Shown here: positions 8,416 to 15,057 of the stretch, piece after piece | How positions within the stretch are numbered: position 1 is the first letter of the stretch | Layout: each line of letters begins with the position of its first letter | Assembly: GCF_042648145.1 (NCBI RefSeq) | Contig: NZ_JBHRWV010000004.1 | Location: 62,001-126,000, forward strand | Direction: 5' to 3' | DNA from: Salinicoccus sesuvii | GTDB taxonomy: Bacteria; Bacillota; Bacilli; Staphylococcales; Salinicoccaceae | DNA: 64,000 bases | Made by a program: the position numbers and the translations under genes | The notes under the pieces: generated by a model | The model's input: the letters and a program-made list of their open reading frames with translations, nothing else | Databases searched by the model: none | Told to the model about the DNA's origin: nothing

Positions 8416-8758
8416 TGATTTCGCCTCCTTTACTCTTTACCTATTCCGCTGTGCGGTGAGGAACATCCAATTGGAATAATATTTTTATTATACCATGTCC
8501 GGAAATCGATTAACAGATGTCTCGGACCCCATTTCAACTGGCCAGTTGATCATCCTATGAAAGGATGAAACGATGGTAATCAATGCTGGTGTGTCCCTCG
8601 TCTACATTGAACCGCCTTAACCATTTTAAAGGTTTTCACGATTTTTTTCAACACTTTTATCGCATACCTACTAAATCAATAAAAGTAATAAGCCTACCTA
8701 CCCCCTCGGCGTTACTCCCCACATAATAAAAGGCTGACTATCGAAAGTCAGCCTTCTA
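8416..8758. other. 343-base intergenic stretch, partly structured
   Basis: Contains the rpmG upstream region (minus-strand TATAAT near 8500), a 16-base perfect palindrome at 8534-8549, a second small hairpin (CATCC/GGATG) at 8551-8566, a 15-codon plus-strand ORF beginning ATG at 8573 behind AAGGATG, and a terminator at the far end. No convincing gene and no recognised riboswitch. Confidence 0.5.
8730..8755 (-). terminator. Terminator of the small membrane-protein gene
   Basis: AAGGCTGACT and AGTCAGCCTT pair around a six-base loop, three bases after the stop codon; A/T runs flank it on both sides. Confidence 0.8.
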
Positions 8759-8929
8759 TTATTTAGTTTCTGCTTCAATTTCACGTTTGAGCTTTTCTGT
8801 GAAATCTTTGATCTCTTCGACATCCTTCTTTAGGAAGAAAGCAACCACCACTGCAACGATCGTTGTGATGATAGCAAGCACCGCTGTTACTTTAAGTAAT
8901 AGACCAAGTATTGATTTTATAAGTTCCAT
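8759..8929 (-). CDS. Small single-TM protein with charged tail
   Basis: 56 residues: an N-terminal membrane segment at residues 5-37 (rich in I, V, L, A) followed by a highly charged helix (KKDVEEIKDFTEKLKREIEAETK). GGAGGT lies four bases before the ATG at 8929. A dedicated terminator follows. The topology resembles small YtxH- or phage-shock-like membrane proteins, but I cannot name a family. Confidence 0.7.
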   Translation of the reverse strand: MELIKSILGLLLKVTAVLAIITTIVAVVVAFFLKKDVEEIKDFTEKLKREIEAETK

Positions 8930-9007
8930 ATAGACCTCCAAGAAGTTATTTAATCTACTCTACCCAAATTCCAAGAGGTTAATTCCAAAAAAATATAAAA
9001 TACAGGG

Positions 9008-9036
9008 TTGAAATTTATCAGAAAATTCAGTACAGT
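9008..9036 (+). promoter_or_regulatory. Promoter of candidate small RNA
   Basis: TTGAAA at 9008-9013, 17-base spacer, TACAGT at 9031-9036. No plus-strand ORF follows before the terminator at 9101. Confidence 0.65.
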
Positions 9037-9042
9037 AGAGGC

Positions 9043-9128
9043 AGTTAATTCGTATTAACTGACTCTATTCCATTTTCTCATAAAATTTCTCCTATTTTTT
9101 CCTGCACTCGACCAGTGCAGGTTTTTTT
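9043..9128 (+). ncRNA. Candidate small RNA with anti-Shine-Dalgarno core
   Basis: Predicted transcript of about 86 nt. It begins with a perfect 8-bp hairpin (9042-9061), continues as an unstructured pyrimidine-rich stretch with ATTTCTCCT at 9085-9093, and ends in an intrinsic terminator (8-bp stem 9101-9121, seven T at 9122-9128) oriented on the plus strand. The core can pair with AGGAG-type ribosome sites. Its layout resembles the RsaE/RoxS small RNAs of Staphylococcus and Bacillus, which also contain AAATTTCTCC, but the remainder differs, so homology is unproven. The 3' end overlaps the last codon of the convergent gene. Confidence 0.6.
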
Positions 9129-9525
9129 ACCCCTCGATAACTTTGATGTATACTGTCCGCGTCCTCGGACCATCAAATTCCGCAAAATAGGTGCTCTGCC
9201 AAGTGCCATAGATGACTTTACCATCTTCAATGATCAATGTTTCACTGGCGCCAGTCAAAGAAGACTTCATATGCGAATCCGAATTGCCTTCAGCATGTCT
9301 GTATTCATTCTTATTATCGAATGTCTGATTCATTCCGTAGACAAGATCCCGCGTTACATCCGGGTCCGCATTCTCATTGATTGTGATACCCGCTGTTGTA
9401 TGCGGCGTGAATACAGTAATGATCCCCGACCTTACGCCACTTTTCTCGAGCGCCTGATCAACCAGCGTATCGATATTAATATATTCCGATCTGTGATTGG
9501 AGGTTACATTGAATGTGTAGAGCAT
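9127..9525 (-). CDS. Secondary thiamine-phosphate synthase-like protein (UPF0047/YjbQ)
   Basis: 132 residues of the UPF0047 family. Conserved histidine-rich block GIITVFTPHTTAGITINENADPDV near residue 36 and a second block SDSHMKSSLTGASETLI near 83, then GTWQSTYFAEFDGPRTR. Family members show weak thiamine-phosphate synthase activity when overproduced; the natural role is unclear. Start ATG at 9525 follows AAAGGTGATAAC. Single gene. Confidence 0.88.
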   Translation of the reverse strand: MLYTFNVTSNHRSEYINIDTLVDQALEKSGVRSGIITVFTPHTTAGITINENADPDVTRDLVYGMNQTFDNKNEYRHAEGNSDSHMKSSLTGASETLIIEDGKVIYGTWQSTYFAEFDGPRTRTVYIKVIEG

Positions 9526-9594
9526 GTTATCACCTTTAACTTTATGATTTATGGGTACTATACTACTAGAAAATCAAAAAAAGGAGAAATGATA

Positions 9595-10011
9595 ATGCCT
9601 TATTCAATGGACGACTATCCGGATTCACTAAAGAACATGGAGAAGCTTGAAAGGAAAAAGGCGATCGACATTATCAATGCGCTGCTTGAAGAAGGTTACG
9701 ATGATGGGCGTGCCATTCCAATTGGTACAGAGCAAGCAAAAGAATGGTATTCTGATGCTTCCAAAAAAGAACTCGACGCACTAAAAGATAAAGATGTCAC
9801 AGAACACGAAGATGACCCTGGACAGCAAGGTGGGAAGATTGCTGATAATGATGTCGAAGTATTTTTTGAAGATGATGAATGGAAAGTTCAGACCAAAGGA
9901 GCGAAGCGTCCAAGCAACACTTACGACAACAAGAGTGACGCTAAGAACCGAGCTGAGGAGATTGCCAAGAACCGAGGTTCCGATACCATCATCCACAATA
10001 AAAACGACTAA
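9595..10011 (+). CDS. DUF2188-domain protein
   Basis: 138 residues, strongly charged and probably cytoplasmic. The N-terminal part (MDDYPDSLKNMEKLERKKAIDIINALLEEGYDD) is helical. The C-terminal half (WKVQTKGAKRPSNTYDNKSDAKNRAEEIAKNRGSD) matches the DUF2188 pattern W-x-V plus N/K-rich helix ending before I-I-H. A second DUF2188 gene is at 52058. AGGAG precedes the ATG at 9595, and that site is complementary over nine bases to the small RNA core at 9085-9093. Function unknown; family members are often stress-induced. Confidence 0.8.
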   Translation: MPYSMDDYPDSLKNMEKLERKKAIDIINALLEEGYDDGRAIPIGTEQAKEWYSDASKKELDALKDKDVTEHEDDPGQQGGKIADNDVEVFFEDDEWKVQTKGAKRPSNTYDNKSDAKNRAEEIAKNRGSDTIIHNKND

Positions 10012-10015
10012 TACA

Positions 10016-10044
10016 AAATCCCCGACCGTCGCAGTCGGGGATTT
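10016..10044. terminator. Bidirectional terminator
   Basis: AAATCCCCGAC and GTCGGGGATTT pair around a seven-base loop between two converging genes. Confidence 0.85.
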
Positions 10045-10046
10045 AT

Positions 10047-11111
10047 TTATACTTGGAGATTCAAGTCGCGCGTCTTATCGAGACCCATTTTATCGATTGT
10101 CAGTCCTTCTCTATCGAAGTCCATTTCAAGCATAAGAGAAGTTAAGTGGATGATTGAATCGATCGCCGGCGTCTTTACTGATGCCGCTTCTGCAATGCTT
10201 TTCCATAATACGAGCCCATATCCAACATCCTCAACAATATAACGGTTGTTCAAAGTGACTGGACCCACCAAGTCTTTTAGTATAGGACTTTCATTATATT
10301 GATCCTTAAGTGGCTTATCCGGCTCAAAGTAAGTGCTACGCTCCGAACGTGCAGATTTATCAAGTACCTCAAACCCGAGCACTTCACATACTTCCTGGCG
10401 TTCTTTGTCTATCGCTTCGATTACTTTGACTGTATGATGTGTTACGCCATCACGGTAGAGATAAAATGTATCGCCGTGATTGTCGATATAGCCTGTGTTT
10501 AGAATAGATGGTGCCGGGTGACTTTCCGGATTGCCATTGTTCAACGCCGTTTCTATGATATTTTGTGCCGGCACAAGGGTATCGTAGAGGACTGTGAGCG
10601 TCTCCATCATCTTTCCTGTATCGCTACTCGGGTATGCGCTGAAAAGATTATGCTTACTTTTAAGAATGACGTCGGCATCGTTTTGCTCGTAGTCATACCT
10701 TGCAGCATAAGTCAGCGACATGGACTCACCGATCAGTACGTTGACTTCCGGACGTTTCTCCTTGAGCAAGTTGCTGAGTACCATACTATTCATTGCGCTG
10801 GCACCATTGATAAAGATCATCTGCCCGTCCTCAAGATAAGGGATAATCTCACCAAACATCTGAGAGAGTATATGTGTCGGTAGGCAGGTCATTATCACTT
10901 CAGCATCTTTCACCGCTTCAAGTGGATCTTGCGTGAAATGATGAAGATAAAGTGGCTCTCCTTTATAATTGACCCTGCCTTGCATGATGTCTGTGTGTGG
11001 ATCTTTCAATGCCTGCAGGGAATGGTATAGTGTCACTTTGTGGCCTCTTGAGGTCAGATCAGCCGCTGCGACAATACCACCATTTCCTGCGCCAACTATG
11101 GAAACCTTCAT
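10047..11111 (-). CDS. NAD/NADP octopine/nopaline dehydrogenase family protein
   Basis: 354 residues. N-terminal Rossmann domain with GAGNGGIVAAADL (residues 7-19) and C-terminal opine-dehydrogenase helical domain with NGNPESHPAPSILN, where the histidine after N-P-x-x is the family's catalytic base. Opine dehydrogenases reductively couple an amino acid with a 2-oxo acid. It differs from staphylopine dehydrogenase CntM and is not beside metallophore genes, so the substrate is open. Single gene between two hairpins. Confidence 0.85.
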   Translation of the reverse strand: MKVSIVGAGNGGIVAAADLTSRGHKVTLYHSLQALKDPHTDIMQGRVNYKGEPLYLHHFTQDPLEAVKDAEVIMTCLPTHILSQMFGEIIPYLEDGQMIFINGASAMNSMVLSNLLKEKRPEVNVLIGESMSLTYAARYDYEQNDADVILKSKHNLFSAYPSSDTGKMMETLTVLYDTLVPAQNIIETALNNGNPESHPAPSILNTGYIDNHGDTFYLYRDGVTHHTVKVIEAIDKERQEVCEVLGFEVLDKSARSERSTYFEPDKPLKDQYNESPILKDLVGPVTLNNRYIVEDVGYGLVLWKSIAEAASVKTPAIDSIIHLTSLMLEMDFDREGLTIDKMGLDKTRDLNLQV

Positions 11112-11182
11112 TAAAATGGAACACTCCTTAAAATTTTATAAGGCTGATTATACTGAAAATTCTTATTTTATGCCACTATAAA

Positions 11183-11204
11183 GCCCAGACTATCCAGTCT
11201 GGGC
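11183..11204 (-). terminator. Terminator of the Nudix gene
   Basis: GCCCAGACT and AGTCTGGGC pair around ATCC, just past the stop of the Nudix gene. Confidence 0.75.
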
Positions 11205-11213
11205 AAGTTGTTT

Positions 11214-11618
11214 CTATTTTTCTATGCTGCCATCTCTGATCAGCTCAATTGCTGGAATGTCAGCAGGTGCCCAGTTGAGGGCATCTATATTTCTGCGGGG
11301 CAGCCATTTCATGTCCACATGTTCGAGTAGCTGAATCTCTCCTGCAAGATGCTTAGCATAATACGTTGTAAGCTCAACGGTACCAAAATCATATTCATGT
11401 ACAGTTGTCGTTATCTTGTCTCCTACCTCTATACTACAGTCCATTTCTTCTTTCAGTTCACGCTTCAATGCTGCGCGCGGTGCTTCCCCTGCTTCGATTT
11501 TGCCGCCAGGGAACTCCCACATCAAGGGGAGACTTTTTCCTTTCGGTCTTTGTGCACATAGTATCTCATCTTGTTCATTCACTATGACCGCACCGACGAC
11601 TCTGATATATTTCTTCAT
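11214..11618 (-). CDS. Nudix hydrolase, MutT-like (8-oxo-dGTP diphosphatase type)
   Basis: 134 residues. The Nudix box is visible as GGKIEAGEAPRAALKRELKEEMD (G-x5-E-x7-R-E-x2-E-E), and ICAQRPKGKSLPLMWEFPGG is typical of MutT/NUDT-like (d)NTP pyrophosphohydrolases. It probably cleans oxidised nucleotides from the pool. The frame is open five codons upstream, but GGAGG just before ATG 11618 decides the start. Single gene. Confidence 0.88.
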   Translation of the reverse strand: MKKYIRVVGAVIVNEQDEILCAQRPKGKSLPLMWEFPGGKIEAGEAPRAALKRELKEEMDCSIEVGDKITTTVHEYDFGTVELTTYYAKHLAGEIQLLEHVDMKWLPRRNIDALNWAPADIPAIELIRDGSIEK

Positions 11619-11757
11619 CGAATCCTCCATCATAATAATTTAATAAAGCTATTATAACAGAGAGATCCATCGAAAAAGCCAACATATTTTTTTACATGAA
11701 AGGGTAATGTGATAATATTAGTACATTAATGGAAGGTACCTCCAAATAAATTAGCGC

Positions 11758-11822
11758 AAAAAAAAAAAGACCCCCTGCCTTAAATAATTTAAGAGGTCGG
11801 GTGCATTTAGAGGCAGAGGAGA
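11758..11822 (-). terminator. Terminator of the peptide gene
   Basis: On the minus strand CTGCCT/AGGCAG and CTTAAAT/ATTTAAG can form alternative stems that lead into eleven T (plus-strand A run 11758-11768). No gene lies between it and the peptide gene. Two stem choices share bases. Confidence 0.65.
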
Positions 11823-11863
11823 TCCAATTAAGGGTAAGGAAAAAATGAACTTACTAGAAGTTG

Positions 11864-12043
11864 CTAATAAACACCGATAGGGGCTGGCCTGCCATCAGGA
11901 AGATAACCAGAACCTTTACCGAAAGTTCCAACTTCTCCATAGCCACTCTTCACAACACTCGCTTCTGCTGTTTGGATGTTGACCGCTGAGATTGAGACCA
12001 ATAGGATAGTACTCAATATAACAACACTGATAAGCTTCTTCAC
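11864..12043 (-). CDS. Secreted propeptide, candidate quorum-sensing signal precursor
   Basis: 59 residues from GTG 12043 behind GGAGG. A Sec signal peptide (basic MKK, hydrophobic residues 4-20, cleavage motif A-E-A after residue 28) precedes a 31-residue, glycine-rich mature part ending GRPAPIGVY. Precursor size, signal peptide and small hydrophobic C-terminus parallel PapR, whose last residues form the PlcR-binding peptide. It is divergent from and adjacent to an RRNPP-type regulator. An in-frame ATG at 12082 has no ribosome site and overlaps the probable -10. I cannot name a known family. An unrelated secreted peptide is the alternative. Confidence 0.65.
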   Translation of the reverse strand: MKKLISVVILSTILLVSISAVNIQTAEASVVKSGYGEVGTFGKGSGYLPDGRPAPIGVY

Positions 12044-12073
12044 GCCATTACCACCTCCGTTGTTTATAATTAC

Positions 12074-12102
12074 ATTATGCATGATTCAAAAATCGCCAGC
12101 AA
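12074..12102 (-). promoter_or_regulatory. Probable promoter of the peptide gene
   Basis: Minus-strand TTGCTG (12097-12102), 17-base spacer, CATAAT (12074-12079). It places the transcript start about 25 bases before the GGAGG site of the peptide gene. Confidence 0.55.
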
Positions 12103-12104
12103 TA

Positions 12105-12127
12105 TTCACATATGCAAAAATTGTGAA
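12105..12127. promoter_or_regulatory. Inverted repeat, candidate regulator operator
   Basis: TTCACA at 12105-12110 and TGTGAA at 12122-12127, 11 bases apart, lie between the divergent peptide and regulator genes and just upstream of the peptide gene -35. They fit an operator for the neighbouring HTH-TPR regulator. The PlcR box TATG-N-A-N4-T-N-CATA is not present. Confidence 0.45.
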
Positions 12128-12152
12128 CATTTTTCAGAAAAGGAGTCGGCTT

Positions 12153-13034
12153 ATGAGATACCACATAAGATTTAAAGAGATCAGACAGCAAAAAGGACTC
12201 ACTCACAAAGATTTGGCCGAGGGCATATGCGGTATGACGACCATCTATCGGTTCGAGCGAGGCGACACGGCGATCACAGCTGAAGTACTATATAAATTGT
12301 GTCAACGCCTCGGAATTACTATGCAGACACTTTTTGTCGATAATGAATCCGAATATGCATTGATAGACTACTATCTCGAGAAGCTTCGGGAATACGTATA
12401 TTTCAGTCATGCGGATTTGCTCAAAGTTACATTGCAGGACGCCAAGGAAACAATCAATATCCATCCACATTACGATTTGAAATACCGTAACTATGAACGG
12501 CTCTACCGTACTTACACGGCGATTGACTTCCGCAACGACGATAAGTTTCAGGCATCTGAGAAAGTGCTTCTCGAACTCATTTCAGAAACAAAGAACGTCA
12601 ATCTGATTGAACTTGAAATCATCAATACACTTGGCGATCTCTATCTGATTATGGATCGATATGATGATGCACTCTCGCTCTACCAGAGGCACAGGGAACG
12701 CATCGTGGACTTCCAGCATGCTAACCATCTCGATCAATATATGAGCATCCAGCTGCATTACGGGTATGCGATCTGCTTATACAACAGTAGCGCATATGTG
12801 CAGGCGTTGGATCTGTGCTATAGACTCCTGATCAGAATCCAGGAGAATAACTCAATGTTCTACCTCGGTAAAGCGCATCACCTCATGGCGCTCATCAATA
12901 TTGCGCTTGGAGATACTAAACTTGCCGAAGAACACATCACAAAATGTGAAGCTGCCTTCTTTCTCGAAGGCCTCAGTGAAAGAATGGATTACCACATCAA
13001 CATTGCCAAAGAAGCTATAGAAGCGCTTGGATAG
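12153..13034 (+). CDS. HTH-TPR regulator of RRNPP type (Rgg/PlcR-like)
   Basis: 293 residues. Residues 4-58 form an XRE-type helix-turn-helix (FKEIRQQKGLTHKDLAEGIC, then TTIYRFERG) with the A-E-G-I-C pattern seen in Rgg/PlcR proteins. Residues 70-293 are helical with TPR-like repeats (NLIELEIINTLGDLYLIMDRYDDALSLY; IQLHYGYAICLYNSSAYVQALDLCYRLL; FYLGKAHHLMALINIALGDTKLAEEHI). RRNPP members bind re-imported peptides through these repeats. The ATG at 12153 has AAGGAG; the frame stays open upstream across the divergent peptide gene but lacks a start signal. Confidence 0.85.
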   Translation: MRYHIRFKEIRQQKGLTHKDLAEGICGMTTIYRFERGDTAITAEVLYKLCQRLGITMQTLFVDNESEYALIDYYLEKLREYVYFSHADLLKVTLQDAKETINIHPHYDLKYRNYERLYRTYTAIDFRNDDKFQASEKVLLELISETKNVNLIELEIINTLGDLYLIMDRYDDALSLYQRHRERIVDFQHANHLDQYMSIQLHYGYAICLYNSSAYVQALDLCYRLLIRIQENNSMFYLGKAHHLMALINIALGDTKLAEEHITKCEAAFFLEGLSERMDYHINIAKEAIEALG

Positions 13035-13054
13035 GATTCCAAGCGCTTCTATAG
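13015..13054. terminator. 16-bp perfect stem overlapping both converging gene ends
   Basis: Arms 13015-13030 and 13039-13054 pair perfectly around an 8-base loop. The left arm encodes the last residues of the regulator and the right arm the last codons of the acetyltransferase. No strong T run follows on either strand, so it may protect 3' ends or block read-through rather than be a standard terminator. Confidence 0.6.
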
Positions 13055-13549
13055 AGTGCGTTTGTATCTGTTTGAAACTTGCGTTTCTCCCGTACCTGTC
13101 GTTCGGATTTTCCGACCCATGTACTCAAATCCTCTAGATTCATAGAACGGCTGGCCATGAGTGTTCCCTTCTTGAACGGATACCCACTGTTCTCTGAATC
13201 CTTTGTTTCGTTGATGCTGAGTCATATAATCTAGCAACCTGCTGCCAATACCTTGGTACCTATACATATCATCTACATAGAAAACATGGATTTCTGCAGA
13301 ACTATTGGACGCTTTCCCCCCGCCGATGACACCGACAACATAGACATCGATTGCAGCAACAAAGCTATAGTGTCCACGACCGATGTCTTGGCGAACCTTG
13401 TTTTCTGTGTACCAGAAACCTATTGTCTGTTGCTGATGACTCTCTGACAGCATACCTTCTACGGTCTGTTGCCATCCGAATCTGCATATTCTCGCGATAT
13501 CAGCGGCATCCTCTGGCTGTGGCCTGCGAATGAGCACCGTCGAGGTCAT
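13049..13549 (-). CDS. GNAT family N-acetyltransferase
   Basis: 166 residues. The acetyl-CoA binding motif A is seen as VDDMYRYQGIGSRLLDYM near residue 90 (R-x2-Q-G-I-G), followed by NTHGQPFYESRGFEYMGRK, the usual C-terminal GNAT segment. The substrate is not apparent. Third gene of the Fe-alcohol dehydrogenase operon, three bases after the lipoprotein gene. Confidence 0.85.
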   Translation of the reverse strand: MTSTVLIRRPQPEDAADIARICRFGWQQTVEGMLSESHQQQTIGFWYTENKVRQDIGRGHYSFVAAIDVYVVGVIGGGKASNSSAEIHVFYVDDMYRYQGIGSRLLDYMTQHQRNKGFREQWVSVQEGNTHGQPFYESRGFEYMGRKIRTTGTGETQVSNRYKRTL

Positions 13550-13552
13550 CAG

Positions 13553-13846
13553 TCACTTGCCCTCCGGCTGATCAGGAACTCGGACTGCCTGATCCAATTC
13601 AACATAACTCACCTTATCGAGTGTTTCGACCTCCATAGCCTCTTTCTCTGTCATCGTAATGACATACACTTTCATCATCTTGTATCGGTGTTTGATATCA
13701 CTCTGGTCAAGCTCAACTGCCGCAAGATCTGCTTCTGTCAACTCACCGTTGACACCCACCAGATAATCGTTCCTGTCTTCCATATCCTTACACCCCGCAA
13801 TAATCAGAAATAGAATACAAATTGCAGACAGCGTATACTTTTTCAT
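13553..13846 (-). CDS. Small lipoprotein, unknown
   Basis: 97 residues with a type II signal peptide: MKKYTLSAICILFLIIAGC, lipobox I-A-G-C with the lipid cysteine at residue 19. The mature part is acidic, with KVYVITMTEKEAMEV forming a probable strand-helix. No known domain is recognised. It lies between the alcohol dehydrogenase (nine-base gap) and the acetyltransferase. Confidence 0.75.
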   Translation of the reverse strand: MKKYTLSAICILFLIIAGCKDMEDRNDYLVGVNGELTEADLAAVELDQSDIKHRYKMMKVYVITMTEKEAMEVETLDKVSYVELDQAVRVPDQPEGK

Positions 13847-13855
13847 GGTACATCT

Positions 13856-14962
13856 CTATTTTCTCTCGAGCATTTCGATGATTTCATCCTGCGACAATTG
13901 AGCAATATTATTCTTCATATTGGCTGGCCTGAGACTCTTTTCAGCAATTTTCGGGATGTCTTCCCGGCTGATGCCGAGATCCTCGAACGTAACAGCCAGA
14001 CCCATCTGGCGTTTGAGTGTATTGAGCGCTTCACTCAGAGCTTCTGCATCAGCAAACCCGATATCTTTGGCATGCTGTTCGAGTTCAGGGTTCGCTTTTG
14101 CATTAATTGCATACCAGGCATCCATCGAAAATGCGCAGGCTTCTCCATGAGGCACATCATACTGTGTCGTCAAGTAGTAACTCATGGCATGGGAACCGGA
14201 AGTCCCGGTTTGGCTGAAAGCAAGGCCGGCAGTCATGCTTGCCAGTGACAAGTTGGTGCGTGCCTCCCTATTAGAAGGCTCCTGATACGCTGTGAGCAGA
14301 TTTTCAAACGCAAGTTTTGATGCACGGATTGCTAGTGCGTCCGAAATCGGATTATGCTTGACCGCACCAAGACAGTCCAGCGCGTGACAAAGAATGTCAA
14401 TACCGGAGATGGCGGTCACCCGCTCTGGACAGGTCAATGTCAGTTCAGGATCAACAATGGCCGTCTTCGGATACAACGCCGGTCCAATCAGCGGCACTTT
14501 CAATCCGTGCTGTTTATCACTGATGATGCTTGACGCCGTCACTTCCGATGCGGAACCGCTGGTCGATGGGACCGCAATGATCGGCAGTGCCTTAGTGAAG
14601 TCGTCATGTTCGAGTAGATTCTGGACTTCAATGCCTTGCATATATGCTGCAGCTGCAGCTTTCGCTGCATCCATCGCAGAACCGCCACCGACTGCGATAA
14701 CAGCGTGCGCGTCGTGGGCATCCATGGCCTCTACAATCGTTTCGACGTTTTCCAAGGTCGGATTGGCTTCGATACCGGAAACGATTTCCTTGACGCTATC
14801 ACCGAGTTGAGTATTTATAAATTCGATGACACCATTCTCCATCTGCGAAGTGGCTGCGACGACGACGACTCGACTGTAGCCTTCTGCTTCTATTATTTCG
14901 TTGATCTGGGATATGACACCCTCCCCGAACCGGATTTGAACTGGATGACGAAATGTAAACAT
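13856..14962 (-). CDS. Iron-containing alcohol dehydrogenase
   Basis: 368 residues of the group III Fe-ADH family. N-terminal nucleotide domain with VIAVGGGSAMDAAKAAAAA; then AVPSTSGSASEVTASSII, and metal ligands in GIDILCHALDCLGA and MSYYLTTQYDVPHGEACA (histidines of the Fe site). The ATG 14962 follows AAGGGGG; ten upstream in-frame codons are not used by this reasoning. The family oxidises or reduces short alcohols, aldehydes or diols; the substrate is not decided. First of a three-gene operon. Confidence 0.9.
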   Translation of the reverse strand: MFTFRHPVQIRFGEGVISQINEIIEAEGYSRVVVVAATSQMENGVIEFINTQLGDSVKEIVSGIEANPTLENVETIVEAMDAHDAHAVIAVGGGSAMDAAKAAAAAYMQGIEVQNLLEHDDFTKALPIIAVPSTSGSASEVTASSIISDKQHGLKVPLIGPALYPKTAIVDPELTLTCPERVTAISGIDILCHALDCLGAVKHNPISDALAIRASKLAFENLLTAYQEPSNREARTNLSLASMTAGLAFSQTGTSGSHAMSYYLTTQYDVPHGEACAFSMDAWYAINAKANPELEQHAKDIGFADAEALSEALNTLKRQMGLAVTFEDLGISREDIPKIAEKSLRPANMKNNIAQLSQDEIIEMLERK

Positions 14963-15027
14963 CCTATGCCCCCTTATATATTGAAGTCTCACTCCATTAT
15001 ATACTAAATGTTCTCTGCAAAATATAA

Positions 15028-15055
15028 TAGAGCACCTCGTTTGAGATGCTCCATT
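15028..15055 (-). terminator. Terminator of the N-acetylglucosamine PTS gene
   Basis: GAGCATCTC and GAGGTGCTC (minus strand) form a 9-bp stem with one G-U pair around AAAC, followed by an A/T-rich tail. Confidence 0.65.
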
Positions 15056-15057
15056 AT

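Noticed and set aside
9043..9128. Calling the small RNA RsaE/RoxS outright
   Set aside because: Only about ten bases (AAATTTCTCC) match what I recall of RsaE; the 5' part and terminator differ and the Rex site expected for RoxS is not seen.
11845..11880. 11-codon plus-strand ORF (MNLLEVANKHR) behind TAAGGA
   Set aside because: It overlaps the 3' end of the peptide gene antisense, and a frame this short is likely by chance. No conservation can be tested here.
11864..12082. ATG 12082 as start of the secreted peptide
   Set aside because: No ribosome site, and the codon lies within the spacer directly beside the probable -10; GTG 12043 has GGAGG and gives a proper signal peptide.
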